The notes under the pieces: generated by a model
Databases searched by the model: none
What the model saw: the letters and a program-made list of their open reading frames with translations, nothing else
What the model was told of the DNA's origin: nothing
Part shown: positions 37,901 through 45,453 of the stretch, in pieces
Position numbering within the stretch: the first letter of the stretch is position 1
Layout of the letters: every line of letters begins with the position of its first letter
Source: Chimonanthus salicifolius
Taxonomy: Eukaryota > Streptophyta > Magnoliopsida > Laurales > Calycanthaceae
Length of the DNA: 64,000 bases
Assembly (NCBI GenBank): GCA_013350335.1
Contig: CM023536.1
Coordinates: 44,896,314 to 44,960,313 of the forward strand
Direction of reading: 5' to 3'
Translations under genes and position numbers: made by a program

Positions 37901-39174
37901 CTTTTCCTGAAAAATCTCCTCTAAACTAACATTGAAAAGTCCAAAGATGAGAGGTGATGGGATATTTATGATCACTTTCAATCAGCATCTTTAGAGAACC
38001 ATGCTCAAGCAAGAGCTCATCCAGTATTCACATGATATAAGTCCCCACCAAAATGTCCTACCAGCTTCTTTTTTTGGAAATGTAACTCCAATGTCCAACT
38101 ATCAAGGATTATTAGGTGTGTGAAATAGACTATGATGTGCTGTCTGGCTTTGTAGCTTATGACAGATAGGCTCATGAAAAACCAAATAAAATATGACAAC
38201 CGATGGCACCCAAATCCATGTTTAAACAGCAGACTCTTGCTGAATTCACCTCCTTTTAGATGTCGGAGACTAGCAGAATCTAAATTAGTAGAAAAGGAGT
38301 ACAATCACTCTATGACGACGCAGCATACCTTGCATATTTCGTCCAAAAGAAAAAAGAACTTCATTGAAGGCATAAATCTTGAAATCACAGTACCTGAAAA
38401 AATAAGGATTCTGTGTTATTTTGATCATCATCAAATCAATTTATACCATTTATCTTAGGTGAGCTTCTGAATTCTACTTTTCGATCAACCCTGTCAAAAA
38501 TAATATTCTCTGATACTCCACAGTCTATCATGTGCTAACTGCCATATTCCCAGCTTCTTTCTTTGGATTTTTCCATCAAAAGTTATTATCCAAATGAAAG
38601 AAATTGGATACCAATACTGGGACGAAAATCGAAAATACAGCGAACCCACGTGAGTGCATCAAAATGCAGTCTCGAATGTTAACACAAAGAATGATGACAT
38701 ATACGAGCTATGACACAAAAAAAATTGACAAGTCAGTTATGCTGAAGAAATTGAAACATGGAAAATTCTACTTTGGGTGTGCATTGGGCTGTCGTTCTTA
38801 GCAATATCTTCAGCTCATCAGCATCTTTTGAATTCATGGTCCTACTAGAAACATACCCAGATGTTTATTTGATGAAAAGGGGAAAAAGTAGAATTCTGTA
38901 GAGTGATGTTCTGGTTTTCTCCACCATCCCAAATGCAGATGCATAGAAGAGTGACTAACTTCATCCATCTATATCTTAAATGGACCTATCATCTGTAATT
39001 TATGGAGCATCTAAACAGAGGCGAAAAGGGAGACAAGAGAATCTGGAGTTCGGAAAAGGAGAAGAGATACCAGAAAGAACGAGAGTGAGAGAGTTGGCGC
39101 ATGTGGAGAGGGAGGGCGTGCGCGTGGGCGTGGGCGGGTGGCCTTCCGCCCCTTCTCACGCGTCGACCAGCCAT
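13180..39174 (-). CDS. S2P: Site-2 protease (S2P) intramembrane zinc metalloprotease, 10 exons over 26 kb
   Basis: Cleaves membrane-anchored transcription factors inside the Golgi membrane; in plants the known clients are ER-stress bZIP factors. Exons, high to low coordinate: 39174-39071, 38393-38329, 37527-37461, 36937-36839, 36752-36649, 28748-28601, 14985-14905, 14815-14351, 14123-13801, 13350-13180; all introns GT-AG. Exon 1 starts MAGRRVRRGG in a good context (CCATGGC). Exon 5 carries the HELGH zinc motif (about residues 137-141), exon 6 a hydrophobic segment followed by RIYCAGIWNNA, exon 8 a PDZ-like segment (SSPLSGYL..GDMIVSLDG), and exon 10 LDGESILE with the third zinc ligand (about Asp491). 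The model totals 1,627 nt, two short of a multiple of three: exon 2 (38337-38339, AAA) and exon 9 (14057-14058, CC) each appear to lack one base, after which homology continues in the next frame. Corrected length would be about 542 residues. Either homopolymer sequencing errors or early decay. Confidence 0.93.
15328..16500 (-). pseudogene. Pararetrovirus 1 C-terminal region, copy A (after RNase H)
   Basis: Two broken frames. 16263-16496 contains a Trp/Tyr-rich stretch ending WKLALMWQNCQYSH. 15328-15930 is acidic and charged, with LLAKKIAKEIA near its start and FLRGGNFWYSS in its second half. In caulimovirids this position is often held by a transactivator or inclusion-body protein, but no diagnostic motif is seen, so function is left open. 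The module recurs at 18960-19620 and, on the plus strand, at 24770-25425. Confidence 0.6.
16531..17220 (-). pseudogene. Pararetrovirus 1 RNase H region
   Basis: The frame at 16835-17191 has the RNase H signature IVQTDASDIGYGGILLQ, then NEVLAIVLCVTKFQHDL and RVDAKAAKE. The adjoining frame (16531-16875) continues with NSLPDFLTREFLQ, the usual end of caulimovirid RNase H. The order RT then RNase H without integrase is as expected for the family. Stops and a frameshift interrupt it. Confidence 0.85.
17327..18067 (-). pseudogene. Pararetrovirus 1 reverse transcriptase
   Basis: The 246-residue frame holds the main RT blocks: RLVINYKPLNK, FSKFDLKSGFWQI, NVMPFGLKNA and the catalytic YIDDIL box, followed by KIRFLGFEI. 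This is the best preserved domain of the integrant. It is cut from the protease upstream by a stop and short frameshift near 18070-18165, and from RNase H near 17230-17330. Confidence 0.92.
18169..18955 (-). pseudogene. Pararetrovirus 1 aspartic protease with preceding coiled coil
   Basis: The frame at 18169-18831 carries the retropepsin-type active site in AIIDTGADLIII and, further on, DEVILGSPFIL, matching a viral aspartic protease. Upstream lies a heptad-like charged helix (ELRIELTKKQNDLDERLSLL). That helix and its flank (about 18660-18955) duplicate 19620-19930. Confidence 0.85.
18956..19620 (-). repeat. Pararetrovirus 1 C-terminal module, copy B, inserted ahead of the protease
   Basis: The sequence matches copy A closely over LLAKKIAKEIA, the SVESVNFEE segment and FLRGGKFWYSS, but sits between the coat-protein end and the protease. 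The junction on the coat-protein side falls right after the coiled-coil words GAIEKYDEEK, and the duplicated coiled coil resumes on the other side. Confidence 0.85.
19621..21567 (-). pseudogene. Pararetrovirus 1 coat protein region
   Basis: The 560-residue frame (19885-21567) has a central capsid-like segment, a Lys/Arg-rich stretch, and CYTCGQKGQ, the start of a CCHC zinc knuckle whose His and last Cys are not found at the usual spacing. An acidic Ser/Asp/Glu-rich tail follows, as in caulimovirid coat proteins. The overlapping frame 19320-19931 starts MGEEAESSKQPLQ and leads through the coiled coil into module copy B. Assignment is by knuckle, composition and position between MP and PR. Confidence 0.8.
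21720..23372 (-). pseudogene. Pararetrovirus 1 movement protein region, broken
   Basis: The frame 22695-23372 contains a 30K-type movement-protein core (about residues 100-200: IKPLFHIGLNASVCVYVRDQ, then HDDDVLDCATLGFQ). The reading continues in other frames through 22376-22098 and 22085-21720, rich in charged residues (LKDWFFKSFN, IPFFDWFMEYFKKGK). A second partial copy on the minus strand at 25713-26887 keeps some frames open that are broken here, so separate later damage is likely. Confidence 0.75.
23566..23784 (-). pseudogene. Pararetrovirus 1 small ORF C (72 aa)
   Basis: A helical, Leu/Arg-rich ORF beginning MPTRRIELVRF and ending ELNLLSRI. It starts four bases after the stop of small ORF B. 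The beginning (MP.R.I) and end (EL.LLSR) match those of ORF B, so the two look like duplicates. A plus-strand copy of most of it lies at 25522-25713. No known family is recognised; heptad spacing suggests a coiled coil. Confidence 0.6.
23789..24025 (-). pseudogene. Pararetrovirus 1 small ORF B (78 aa)
   Basis: An Arg/Glu/Leu-rich helical ORF starting MPPRHIRREEL and ending ELELLSRV. Tightly packed between small ORFs A and C, which suggests translation from one transcript by reinitiation or leaky scanning. Function unknown. Confidence 0.6.
23980..24258 (-). pseudogene. Pararetrovirus 1 small ORF A (92 aa)
   Basis: A basic, helical ORF beginning MSIRLSLLRKY, the first ATG-led frame after the promoter-like region. 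It overlaps the start of ORF B by 46 bases as read. Its last 15 or so residues may be frame-shifted, since a TGA in the neighbouring frame overlaps the ORF B start. Length and composition resemble B and C, but sequence similarity is weaker. Confidence 0.5.
24400..24660 (-). promoter_or_regulatory. Pararetrovirus 1 promoter-like region
   Basis: Read on the minus strand: a G-box in TCTCCACGTGGGAGA (core CACGTG at 24579-24584), AAGACGT at about 24613-24619, then TATA box CTATATAG at 24435-24442, and the first small ORF some 180 bases downstream. The spacing fits a caulimovirid large-transcript promoter. The TATA word is palindromic, so direction rests on the downstream ORFs. Confidence 0.55.
24658..24769. 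repeat. 22-bp perfect inverted repeat around a primer-binding site
   Basis: ACTACACCTTATACGCATGA (plus CA) at 24658-24679 is exactly complementary to 24748-24769, leaving a 68-base loop that includes the primer-binding word at 24693-24704. It marks, or may have formed at, the switch from minus- to plus-strand viral sequence. Confidence 0.9.
24693..24704 (+). other. Initiator-Met tRNA primer-binding site (copy 1)
   Basis: TGGTATCAGAGC is the standard complement of the plant initiator tRNA-Met 3' end used by caulimovirids to start reverse transcription. It lies in a 25-bp word (24680-24704) repeated exactly at 25431-25455. Confidence 0.9.
24770..25430 (+). pseudogene. Pararetrovirus 1 C-terminal module, copy C, plus strand
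   Basis: Two frames (24692-25069 and 25047-25424, with one frameshift between) repeat the module of copies A and B: FHIPYILQWKFEVKK, LLAKKIAKEIA, LRGKFWYSS, ending AKEMIKKM. The stop is followed seven bases later by the second primer-binding repeat. This shows that the module end and the primer-binding site are neighbours in the viral genome. Confidence 0.85.
25444..25455 (+). other. Initiator-Met tRNA primer-binding site (copy 2)
   Basis: Second exact TGGTATCAGAGC, just after the stop codon of C-terminal module copy C. The two sites flank that module as direct repeats. Confidence 0.9.
25476..26887 (-). repeat. Rearranged second copy of small ORF C and movement-protein sequence
   Basis: 25476-25520 equals about 23143-23190 in the same orientation; 25522-25713 is the reverse complement of small ORF C; from 25713 to about 26887 the sequence follows 21720-23000 in the same orientation, minus internal pieces. 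Frames at 25821-26171 and 26314-26568 read movement-protein parts. Confidence 0.85.
27520..27935. mobile_element. Fold-back MITE in S2P intron 6
   Basis: Terminal inverted repeats: AATGATCCAATGATGTCATC (from about 27528) pairs with the complement of the end near 27925 (AATAATCCGATGCTGTCATC). Pairing extends inward through GTGGGGTCTAC / GTGGACCCCAC and CAACAGTGGGTCC / GGACCTGTTGTTG. No coding sequence. The target-site duplication is unclear. Confidence 0.75.
28041..28110 (+). mobile_element. tRNA-derived SINE head
   Basis: A-box-like TAGCTTGGCGG at 28046-28056 and a perfect B box GGTTCAAATCC at 28090-28100, 33 bases apart, as in tRNA-derived SINEs. No complete cloverleaf with paired acceptor stem can be drawn, so a functional tRNA gene is unlikely. 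Confidence 0.6.
28868..28963. repeat. (TG)n/(TA)n microsatellite beside S2P exon 6
   Basis: TG/GT runs at about 28870-28908, then some 27 TA units to about 28963. It lies in S2P intron 5, about 120 bases from the exon 6 acceptor. ORFs reading YIYIYI or HTHTHP here are artefacts of the repeat. Confidence 0.95.
29164..30480 (-). mobile_element. LINE (L1-type) 3' fragment, minus strand, interrupted by a MITE
   Basis: The 3' end is at about 29164 with an oligo(A) tail on the minus strand. The last 40 bases resemble the tail of the plus-strand LINE at 32790-32843. The zinc-binding domain typical after the LINE RT is at 30271-30474 (CFLCWRNEETLNHIFLHCPF). The piece from about 29180 to 29640 codes in broken form for the segment after that domain (WERNNRIFKD-like). 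The MITE at 29729-30074 splits it. Confidence 0.75.
29729..30074. mobile_element. MITE with long inverted repeats, itself carrying an inner MITE
   Basis: Outer arms of about 65 bases: GATCGGATCTATTAGGTCTA at 29729 pairs with the end near 30074, including GGCCCCACA / TGTGGGGCC and TCTCATGAGAA / TTCTCATGAGA. Inside, AAACCTGGGTGTAG near 29814 pairs with CTACACCTGGGTTT near 29962, a second nested inverted repeat. No ORF. Confidence 0.75.
31035..32843 (+). mobile_element. LINE (L1-type) 3' half, plus strand
   Basis: The RT fragment at 31076-31402 has HLQFVDDTIIFC, the non-LTR RT active-site box, and YLGLPL. Frames to about 31800 are broken but keep LINE words. The zinc-binding domain is at 32200-32450 (ACPFCIHALEEANHLLIHCPF), followed by a WERNNRIFKD segment. 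It ends in poly(A) at 32831-32843. Truncated at the 5' end, as is usual for LINEs. Lies in S2P intron 5, antisense to the gene. Confidence 0.88.
33040..33420. mobile_element. LTR-like repeat, copy 1
   Basis: Shares a run of features with 57175-57480: GAGCCTGATCAT near one end, TTTTGTAATTTTCACAT-like, TGTGAGAG, TTTTTGAGCATAGTGGATCGG and TTGTTGTTT. This is the pattern of a copia-type LTR. Orientation and exact ends are not settled. Confidence 0.5.
33421..35580. other. S2P intron 5, unassigned sequence
   Basis: No gene or clear transposon signature apart from a CCCT-rich microsatellite at about 35056-35083 and A/T runs. ORFs here are short and featureless. Confidence 0.5.
35590..36340 (-). mobile_element. 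LINE C-terminal RNase H fragment, minus strand
   Basis: The frame 35815-36339 reads a plant LINE-type RNase H domain: GFCKFNVAGADEGKPG, IGGVVHDDSGRMILVFS, NETKLLGIWKAIHL, LIIEGDSVNAIAWA and FRHVRHSVNSIANFFAKDGV. The first catalytic Asp of the usual FNVDGA is Ala (FNVAGA), so it would be inactive. Poly(A)/poly(T) tracts at 35580-35600 mark the 3' end. Confidence 0.85.
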
Positions 39175-39330
39175 GGATGGGGATTTTGCTCCCTTTCCCT
39201 TCTTCAGTGCGTTTGGGATTTGGATCGGCGAAACTGTTCGGGCGAAGTGATTCCCACAACTGGCGATTCACTACGGTCGCAAGATCTTCTGTAAGATGGG
39301 AAGTCCATTAGCTTGAGGTATGGAAAAATA
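39175..39330 (-). promoter_or_regulatory. 5' leader and core promoter region of S2P
   Basis: Relatively GC-rich sequence directly upstream of the S2P start codon, in contrast to the A/T-rich DNA beyond 39330. The start context CCATGGC is strong. No TATA box is convincing. Confidence 0.4.
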
Positions 39331-41390
39331 ATTTTTTTGTTTTCCTTTTAACTCTTGGCTTGTAATGAAAGTAAGAAAGTCTCAGTCAACTCGAAACTTG
39401 ATGAGTGATGCTGAGTAAAAGAAATTCAAGATTACGTAAAACTATAAAACTAATTAAAATACCATTATTGTAATAAATAATTATATAAAATAAAAATAAA
39501 AAATTTGAAATTTTTGAAAAGTAAAGATGTTCTTAAGAAGAAGAACAGTTGGAGAAAGAAGAATTTTTTTGAAAAGAAATTAAAAAAAGGACACGAATGA
39601 GAGGAAAATTAGAAAGAAAAAAAAAACAAAAGAAGATAAAAATATAAAAAATGGTAAAACAAATGGAAGAGTAAAATCAAATAAAAATGAAACTCTCATG
39701 GTGCACTTTTTTTTAAAGGCACACGTATCCTAAATGCAGCCTGTAGAAGTTTTAAGTTACGGTTTCCCACATTAAATTAAAAATAAAAAATAAAGGAAGA
39801 AAAAAGTAAGAGCAAATTTAAATTTTTTTTTAGAAGAGTGTATCATGAGAGAAAATGTAGGATGCAATAAGAAGATTGAAAGAAGAACTGATAAACAAAC
39901 TAAGATAAAAAGAGAAAATGAAGAACAAAATTTGAAGAAAAAAATTATTAACAGAAGAAGAACAATGAGAAATAAGATTAAACATAAATTTAAAATAAAA
40001 TAAAAGTGGACAAAGTCATGATTGTCCCAAATTTCCAATCCTAACCTGGACGCTCTTCTTCTTCTTCTTCTGATTGTAGGGTTCTTAGCATCCTTTCATA
40101 TCTCTTTTTTTTTTTCAAATTTATCCTTCTTTTTCCTTTGAAGCTTCATTAATAGCCTTAAAATGATGTGATTTTAGCTCTTTCACGACTTGATCAGCCG
40201 AGCCAAGACACTGAACTCGTGCTGGTTGTTCTCCCAACGTGGTGAGTTTGTGGTGAGTTTGTCAAATCACATGAAAAAGTTGTTCATATTCAAACTTTTA
40301 CTTTTAAAAATGATAAAGGGTACGTATCTTTTTTTTTTTCTCTTTATGGGATTGGATTTTGATGAATGAGGATCCTTTATTTATTATTATCATTATTATT
40401 TATTTTTATTCACTTTCTTGGATGAAAGACCTGCCACAGGAAAGTCATCTAAATTCCCACCATCCACAAGATCCTGAAGAGTCACCTTCCTACCATCAGT
40501 TCGGGCTCAGGCTAATTTTATTTAAGAGGTCCTCAAAAGACTCATCGTGTATATGTCTGAATATGATAAATTATAAGTGAATCAAATTTAAATTTAAATT
40601 TCATAATCAAGCAGATAAACGAACTCGAACTACTCTCAAGTATAACCCCAGCCTGCAACTGGCCGTGAACACCATCTTCTTGAATACCACGTGATAAACC
40701 ATTGAAGATAAAATTTTGATTTTATACTTTTCACAAAATTTATACAGGTCTGAACCTCATTTAGAGCAGACTTTTGTCCATTTAGAAAATTTTATTGAAT
40801 CTTTAATCAGGACTAATAGTATCCTATTCCATGATCAAACACAAACACCCCAAGTTTCTCTATTTAGAAAAATTGAATAACTATATGCTAAACTGAATGC
40901 AATGAATAGCCTATTTGCTAGAATAAAGTGTCAATTGCCAATTGCTTCAAAATAATTTTCGTTTAGCAAAGAATCCAATTTTTTACTTAAAAATAACAAC
41001 CGTTTGATACGAAAACAACTAGAATTCATTTATTAAATTCTCTCTTTTACAAAGAGAGAAGAATTGTCTTACTGATGAAACCCACACCAAATTTGGGTTT
41101 TGTTTACCAACTCCTAATCAAGTTCCTATTCCACGTATGTGTTCAACGTCATAGCCTAATGCTCGGTGAGGCCAAGATTCATCTTGGAAAAGAGGAAAGA
41201 GGAATGATTCACGCTTGATTCAAGCTTAATTTTAAGTTAAATTAGTATACTATAAAGACAGTAAGTATCACTTACTTGTAAGGACTTTATGCTGGATTTC
41301 TAGGATTTTATGCTAGATTTTCTACAGTTTTCAACATATAAAATTAAAGGCGGGAGTTTTATGTTGGATTTCTGCTATTTCCAATACATA
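39331..41390. other. Intergenic region between S2P and the seed-maturation gene
   Basis: Strongly purine-rich on the plus strand at 39480-40000 (AAAGAAGAA-type low complexity), then unassigned sequence. The ORFs at 39772-40038 and 40359-40580 are low-complexity products. No gene is supported. Confidence 0.5.
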
Positions 41391-41568
41391 AATCATGGGA
41401 AATTTATACATATACCCATGCTACATAAACCCTAAAGTTCATTATCACACGTTATCCATGTTCTATTTATATATATATAAATCATGGGAAATTTATACAT
41501 ATACCCATGCTACATAAACCCTAAAGTTCATTATCACACGTTATCCATGTTCTATTTATACATATATA
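41391..41568 (+). repeat. Perfect-looking 89-bp tandem duplication
   Basis: The block beginning AATCATGGGAAATTTATACA at 41391-41479 is repeated at 41480-41568 with almost no differences; the ends drift only in the TATATA / TACATA tract. It sits about 90 bases beyond the stop of the seed-maturation gene, in its probable 3' UTR or downstream flank. Confidence 0.93.
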
Positions 41569-41659
41569 CATATACTATTACAACCACATTTCAGTAAGAA
41601 ATTAGAGATATTCATGATTTCTTCTTCTTCTTCTTCTTGTGTTGTGTGGTTGAAAGCCA

Positions 41660-41896
41660 TTAACCGGTGCCGGTGACGCCTAGGTCCTTCTTATTGTCCT
41701 CCTTTCCTGCACCGAAGACAGGGCCGCCTTTGCCGGCGGCATCTTCCACCTTATCTTGGAGTTTGTCTATCGTTATCCCTCTCTCGTCTTCTTTAGACCG
41801 TATGTCGGTCTTGATCTTGTTCTGTTCCTCTTTCACTGACTCGTACGTGGTTGCAGTTTTACAACCCGGTGGCTGTGCACCTTGTGCTCCTGACAT
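41660..41896 (-). CDS. Small seed-maturation / late-embryogenesis-type protein (78 aa)
   Basis: A single-exon, very hydrophilic 78-residue protein starting MSGAQGAQPPG and ending DLGVTGTG. Its centre reads DKLQDKVEDAAGKGGPVFGAGKED. This matches a conserved angiosperm family of short seed-maturation proteins (soybean PM41-like); assignment is from recognition of the conserved ends and glycine-rich motif. Such proteins accumulate in drying seeds and are thought to protect cell structures; no catalytic role is known. The start is the M at 41896; an in-frame ATG 36 bases upstream (41932) only adds a CT-repeat-encoded REREEERE stretch. RY- and ABRE-like words upstream fit seed expression. Confidence 0.85.
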   Translation of the reverse strand: MSGAQGAQPPGCKTATTYESVKEEQNKIKTDIRSKEDERGITIDKLQDKVEDAAGKGGPVFGAGKEDNKKDLGVTGTG

Positions 41897-42013
41897 CTCT
41901 CTTTCTTCCTCTCTCTCTCTCTCACACTTCACTTCACCAACTGCAAATCTTGCACTCCAATCAAACCAATCTAAGCCTTGAATTCAATGAGTGTTGTTGT
42001 TGTTGTTGTATTT

Positions 42014-42160
42014 GTATATTTGTAGATGGATCATGGATCGGCTGAGAAAGCCACGTTCTTGTCTTATGCATGGCTGTGGTACGTGTATGAAGATTGAGAA
42101 GCATGGAGAAATGGGTCTTGGAAGCAAAGACACATGTCCCAATCCATGTCTAAACGTGGC
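42014..42160 (-). promoter_or_regulatory. Promoter region of the seed-maturation gene: RY and ABRE-like words
   Basis: On the minus strand: a weak TATA-like word CAAATATAC at 42014-42022; ACGTGGC (ABRE core) at 42050-42056; CATGCA (RY element core) at 42067-42072; an ACGT-core word at 42081-42086 (ACGTGT on the plus strand); and a further ACGTGGC on the plus strand at 42154-42160. The RY plus ABRE pairing is typical of seed-maturation genes controlled by ABI3-class factors and ABA. This is motif reading only. Confidence 0.5.
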
Positions 42161-42439
42161 GCTCTTGAAATGAAAATAGACAGGGACACTGTTTTTTTAT
42201 AATAAAATTATTTTATTTTATTTTTTTATATAAACCCTTTTAAGATATCAATAATTTTTTTTTTTTTTTTTAAGTTTGAAGATGTTAGATAAAATTCTAG
42301 AGGCATAAGAGTTTCTACAAGTCTTGAATATGTAAAATGCCTAGCAATTAAATTATCCCGTGCCAAGTTACTTGTTATTGTATTAAAAAACTATATCAAT
42401 ATTTTCATTTTAAAAACACAAATAAATGGGCGAAGTCAC

Positions 42440-43259
42440 TGTTAGCGCTTACAGTGGAATAAATAAGAATAATCGAATGGAAATAAAACACAGCACAAGA
42501 CAAGATTTTACATAGTTCGGCTCACCTGACCTACGTCCACAGAGCGACAAAATATTCACTATATGAAAGAGAAAAGATACATGTACATAATGACTCTCTT
42601 GAGTTTAGAGCTCAAATCTAAAGTCCTGAGCCCCTTTGTAGACCCATGTATACAACACACCGACGTCACCTCTTAGTTAATGTTTGTATATCTTTCATAC
42701 CTAGAATAGTGAACCCAACTTCTGTGTTGTTCTATCTACGCTTCCTATGTTCTACGAGCACATCCCGACGTGTTTCACGACGCGAGGTTGAGTCTCCGAT
42801 GGAATTGCTGCAATCAACCCAGACACATCATTCTAGATCCTCTACACGTATGACCAAGATATCATCTCCACGTGTACCGTCCAAAAATCCCTTCACCGTG
42901 CTTCCTCTCTAGGCCACCCACTCCAGCTACATCTTTGTCGTGTATAGCACCCTTATACACGCTGATATATATAGAGGGAAGATGTCTTAAAGATGGCAAC
43001 CTATGTATGACAATCACCGAATCCAAGAAATAAGAGATCTCCTCCCTATCTTATTTCCACTTAACTTGCTTTGCTTACTGAATTGGTAAGACCCCATTCG
43101 GCCAAGCCGATAGGATTAAGTAACTGCTATTTCTTCAATTAAGCAGTTGCCGTGTCTTGATAGGAGAGAGATTTTCTCCACTTTTCTAGCATACAATTGT
43201 CGTGTCTATCTCTTTCCACAATAAACCAACGAGGATTGTATTCGAGCCACAACCCAACA
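42440..43259. mobile_element. Solo LTR with perfect 5-bp target duplication
   Basis: Begins TGTTAG and ends CCAACA. It is flanked by GTCAC at 42435-42439 and GTCAC at 43260-43264. Length 820 bp. It contains the phrase AGTTCGGCTCACCTGACCTA and CGTCCACAGAGCG, related to words at 52740-52770 in another LTR. No internal coding region or second LTR is adjacent, so it is a solo LTR. Confidence 0.85.
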
Positions 43260-43970
43260 GTCACAAGTAATCCACGGGTAAAAATTGCAGTCCATACATT
43301 GATTATGGACTAAAGTGTACTGGAAAAATAAAGGTTGATGTGCATCGGCCGCAATGGATTGGTTTATTGCAGTCGAGATCTGGACGAGTTACAGATAAAT
43401 ATGGATGGATGCGTATCGCTGCGAATTGATTTTTTTACTTCAGTGGAATCTGAAACATATAATAATGCCTATCAATTGAGTTACTCTATATGGAATTAAT
43501 TATTATTTTGGTAGAAAAAATACATCAGTATCTTTTATTTTAAAAACATCAATATCTATTCCCTTTAACATTTGGTGTAGGATTTTTTGTGTCATGCACT
43601 CTTATATAAATTTCGATTGAAATTTATAAAATCAACAATATTTTGTAAATATTGATGAAAAGTTACGTAAGGTTTACATTTCATTTCAAAATTAAATTCA
43701 AAATTTTCAATTAATATTATAAAGTTATAACTAAGGCACACATAGGTAAGTGTTATTCAGGACTGGATTCGATAATTGCGAAGCTTGATTTCGATTTCAC
43801 TTGAATATGAGTCATTTCATGATGAACCTAACTTGGGTTACATTGAGATAACTGTAACCTAATTTTCAATTTAGATTGAAAATTTAGTGGATTTATTGTT
43901 GGAGGCTTAATTTGATTTCGATCTAATTTAATTTAAACTACCTTTCGCAAATTATACTATATATCATATA

Positions 43971-44162
43971 GGGTAGCTATTTAGATACCTCACTTTTCTT
44001 TTAAAATATACCCATCTCGTGAAATTATCATTTTGTCCTTCAGTTTTGTGGAGAGGAATTGTCTCTTTTTTTTTTATTGAGGGGCAAAATAGTAATTTCA
44101 CTATAAAATTTTGAAATTTGGTAGTCTCTTAAAAGAAAAGTGAGGTGTCTAAATGGCCACCC
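43971..44162. mobile_element. 192-bp MITE with 34-bp inverted repeats
   Basis: The left arm begins GGGTAGCTATTTAGATACCT and continues CACTTTTCTTTTAA. The right arm, read in reverse complement, begins GGGTGGCCATTTAGACACCT and continues the same way. No target-site duplication is seen; the pararetrovirus 2 fragment starts within a few bases of its right end. Confidence 0.85.
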
Positions 44163-44198
44163 GCTCCGACTTAAAAAATCTTTTAAAGAACATGATCA

Positions 44199-44591
44199 GT
44201 GTATCTAAAAGAAATAAACAAAAATATAAAAGAGAATACAAAAAAACCTCCTGCACAAAATTTTAAGAAAATACCTTCTAAAGGATTTCCTAAAAAAGAT
44301 GATAAAAAACCAAATCCTAATGATACTTGTTACAAATGTGGTAAAAAGGGTCACTTTGCTAATAAATGTTACAAAAACTTTAAGAAAAATGTCAAGTCTT
44401 TAATAGATGATTTAAATGAATTGAATTTAACATCTGATAATAATAATACATCTTATAATTCTGCAACTTCTGGAAACCCGGATAAAAATCACAACTCAAT
44501 TAGTGATAATGAATTTATTAATAAAATGATACAACAGTTTGAAAACAACGAACCTGAAATCTGTGAAAATAATCCAAATTGTAGTTGTTAA
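44199..44591 (+). pseudogene. Pararetrovirus 2 coat protein C-terminus
   Basis: Lys-rich frame with an intact CCHC zinc knuckle, CYKCGKKGHFANKC, followed by an Asn/Asp/Glu-rich acidic tail and NNPNCSC. This is the expected C-terminal part of a caulimovirid coat protein. The N-terminal part is absent. Confidence 0.88.
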
Positions 44592-44922
44592 ACTTGTCAA
44601 TTAAGAATGCTTGATAATTCTAATTATATTCTTTCAATCAATATTTTAAAAGAAAAAGATCAAATTACTTTATATAGTATCATGCAAATCGGAGATAAAG
44701 AAAAATAAAAGGAATTAATTACAAAACTCTTAGAATTAAATTCTAGAGAAAAATCGTCAAGTTCACAACAAAAGCCAATTCAACTTCTAAGTATGAACAA
44801 TTTATATCAAAACTTATCAAAAAACGAACCTAAACCAGTAACCATACAAGATCTTCAAAAAATCATTAAACAAACAAGTGATGAAATAAAAGAATTAAAA
44901 GGAACTATCTCACTATCATAAA

Positions 44923-45453
44923 ATGAGATTAGAAATTTTAGAAATAAATGCTAATATGAAAGTAACTAATAAAGCTGAAACTTCTGAAAAGAATGAAAAT
45001 ATAGGATCTTTATTAAACCAATTAACAACATTTACCTATAGAAAATGGCATGTTAATGTTAAACTTCGACTCCCTGATGGTTACGAAAAAGAAATCTTAT
45101 GTTTATTAGATATAGGGGCCGACATAAATTGTATTAGTCAAGGAATAATTCCGTTAAAATACTTTGATTCAACAACTCATTCTGTTAATTCTACAAACAG
45201 AAAAGAAATTAATTTAGCTTATAAGCTACCAAACATGACAATTTGTAAAGATGGAAAATGTATTAACAATATCCTTTTATTTCAAATGGCTGGAATATCT
45301 GCAGATTTAATTTTAGAAAATCAATTTTTAATGCAAATTGCTCCTTATATAAAAACAAAAGATGGTATCATCACTAGAATAGATAAACAAGAAGTTAAAT
45401 TTAATTTTTTTTCTAAACCCAAAATTAGAGAAATTGATACCCTATATAAATAG
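44923..45453 (+). pseudogene. Pararetrovirus 2 aspartic protease
   Basis: The frame aligns in layout with the protease of pararetrovirus 1: CLLDIGADINCIS in place of IIDTGADLIII, later ISADLILENQFLMQI. The catalytic D-T/S-G is D-I-G here, which should abolish activity. A charged helical segment precedes it. Confidence 0.85.

Noticed and set aside
13180..39174. Calling S2P a pseudogene outright
   Set aside because: Only two one-base homopolymer differences, intact splice sites and intact zinc motifs make sequencing error at least as likely.
41660..41981. Plus-strand ORF of 104 aa over the seed-maturation gene
   Set aside because: It is antisense; the minus frame matches a conserved family end to end.
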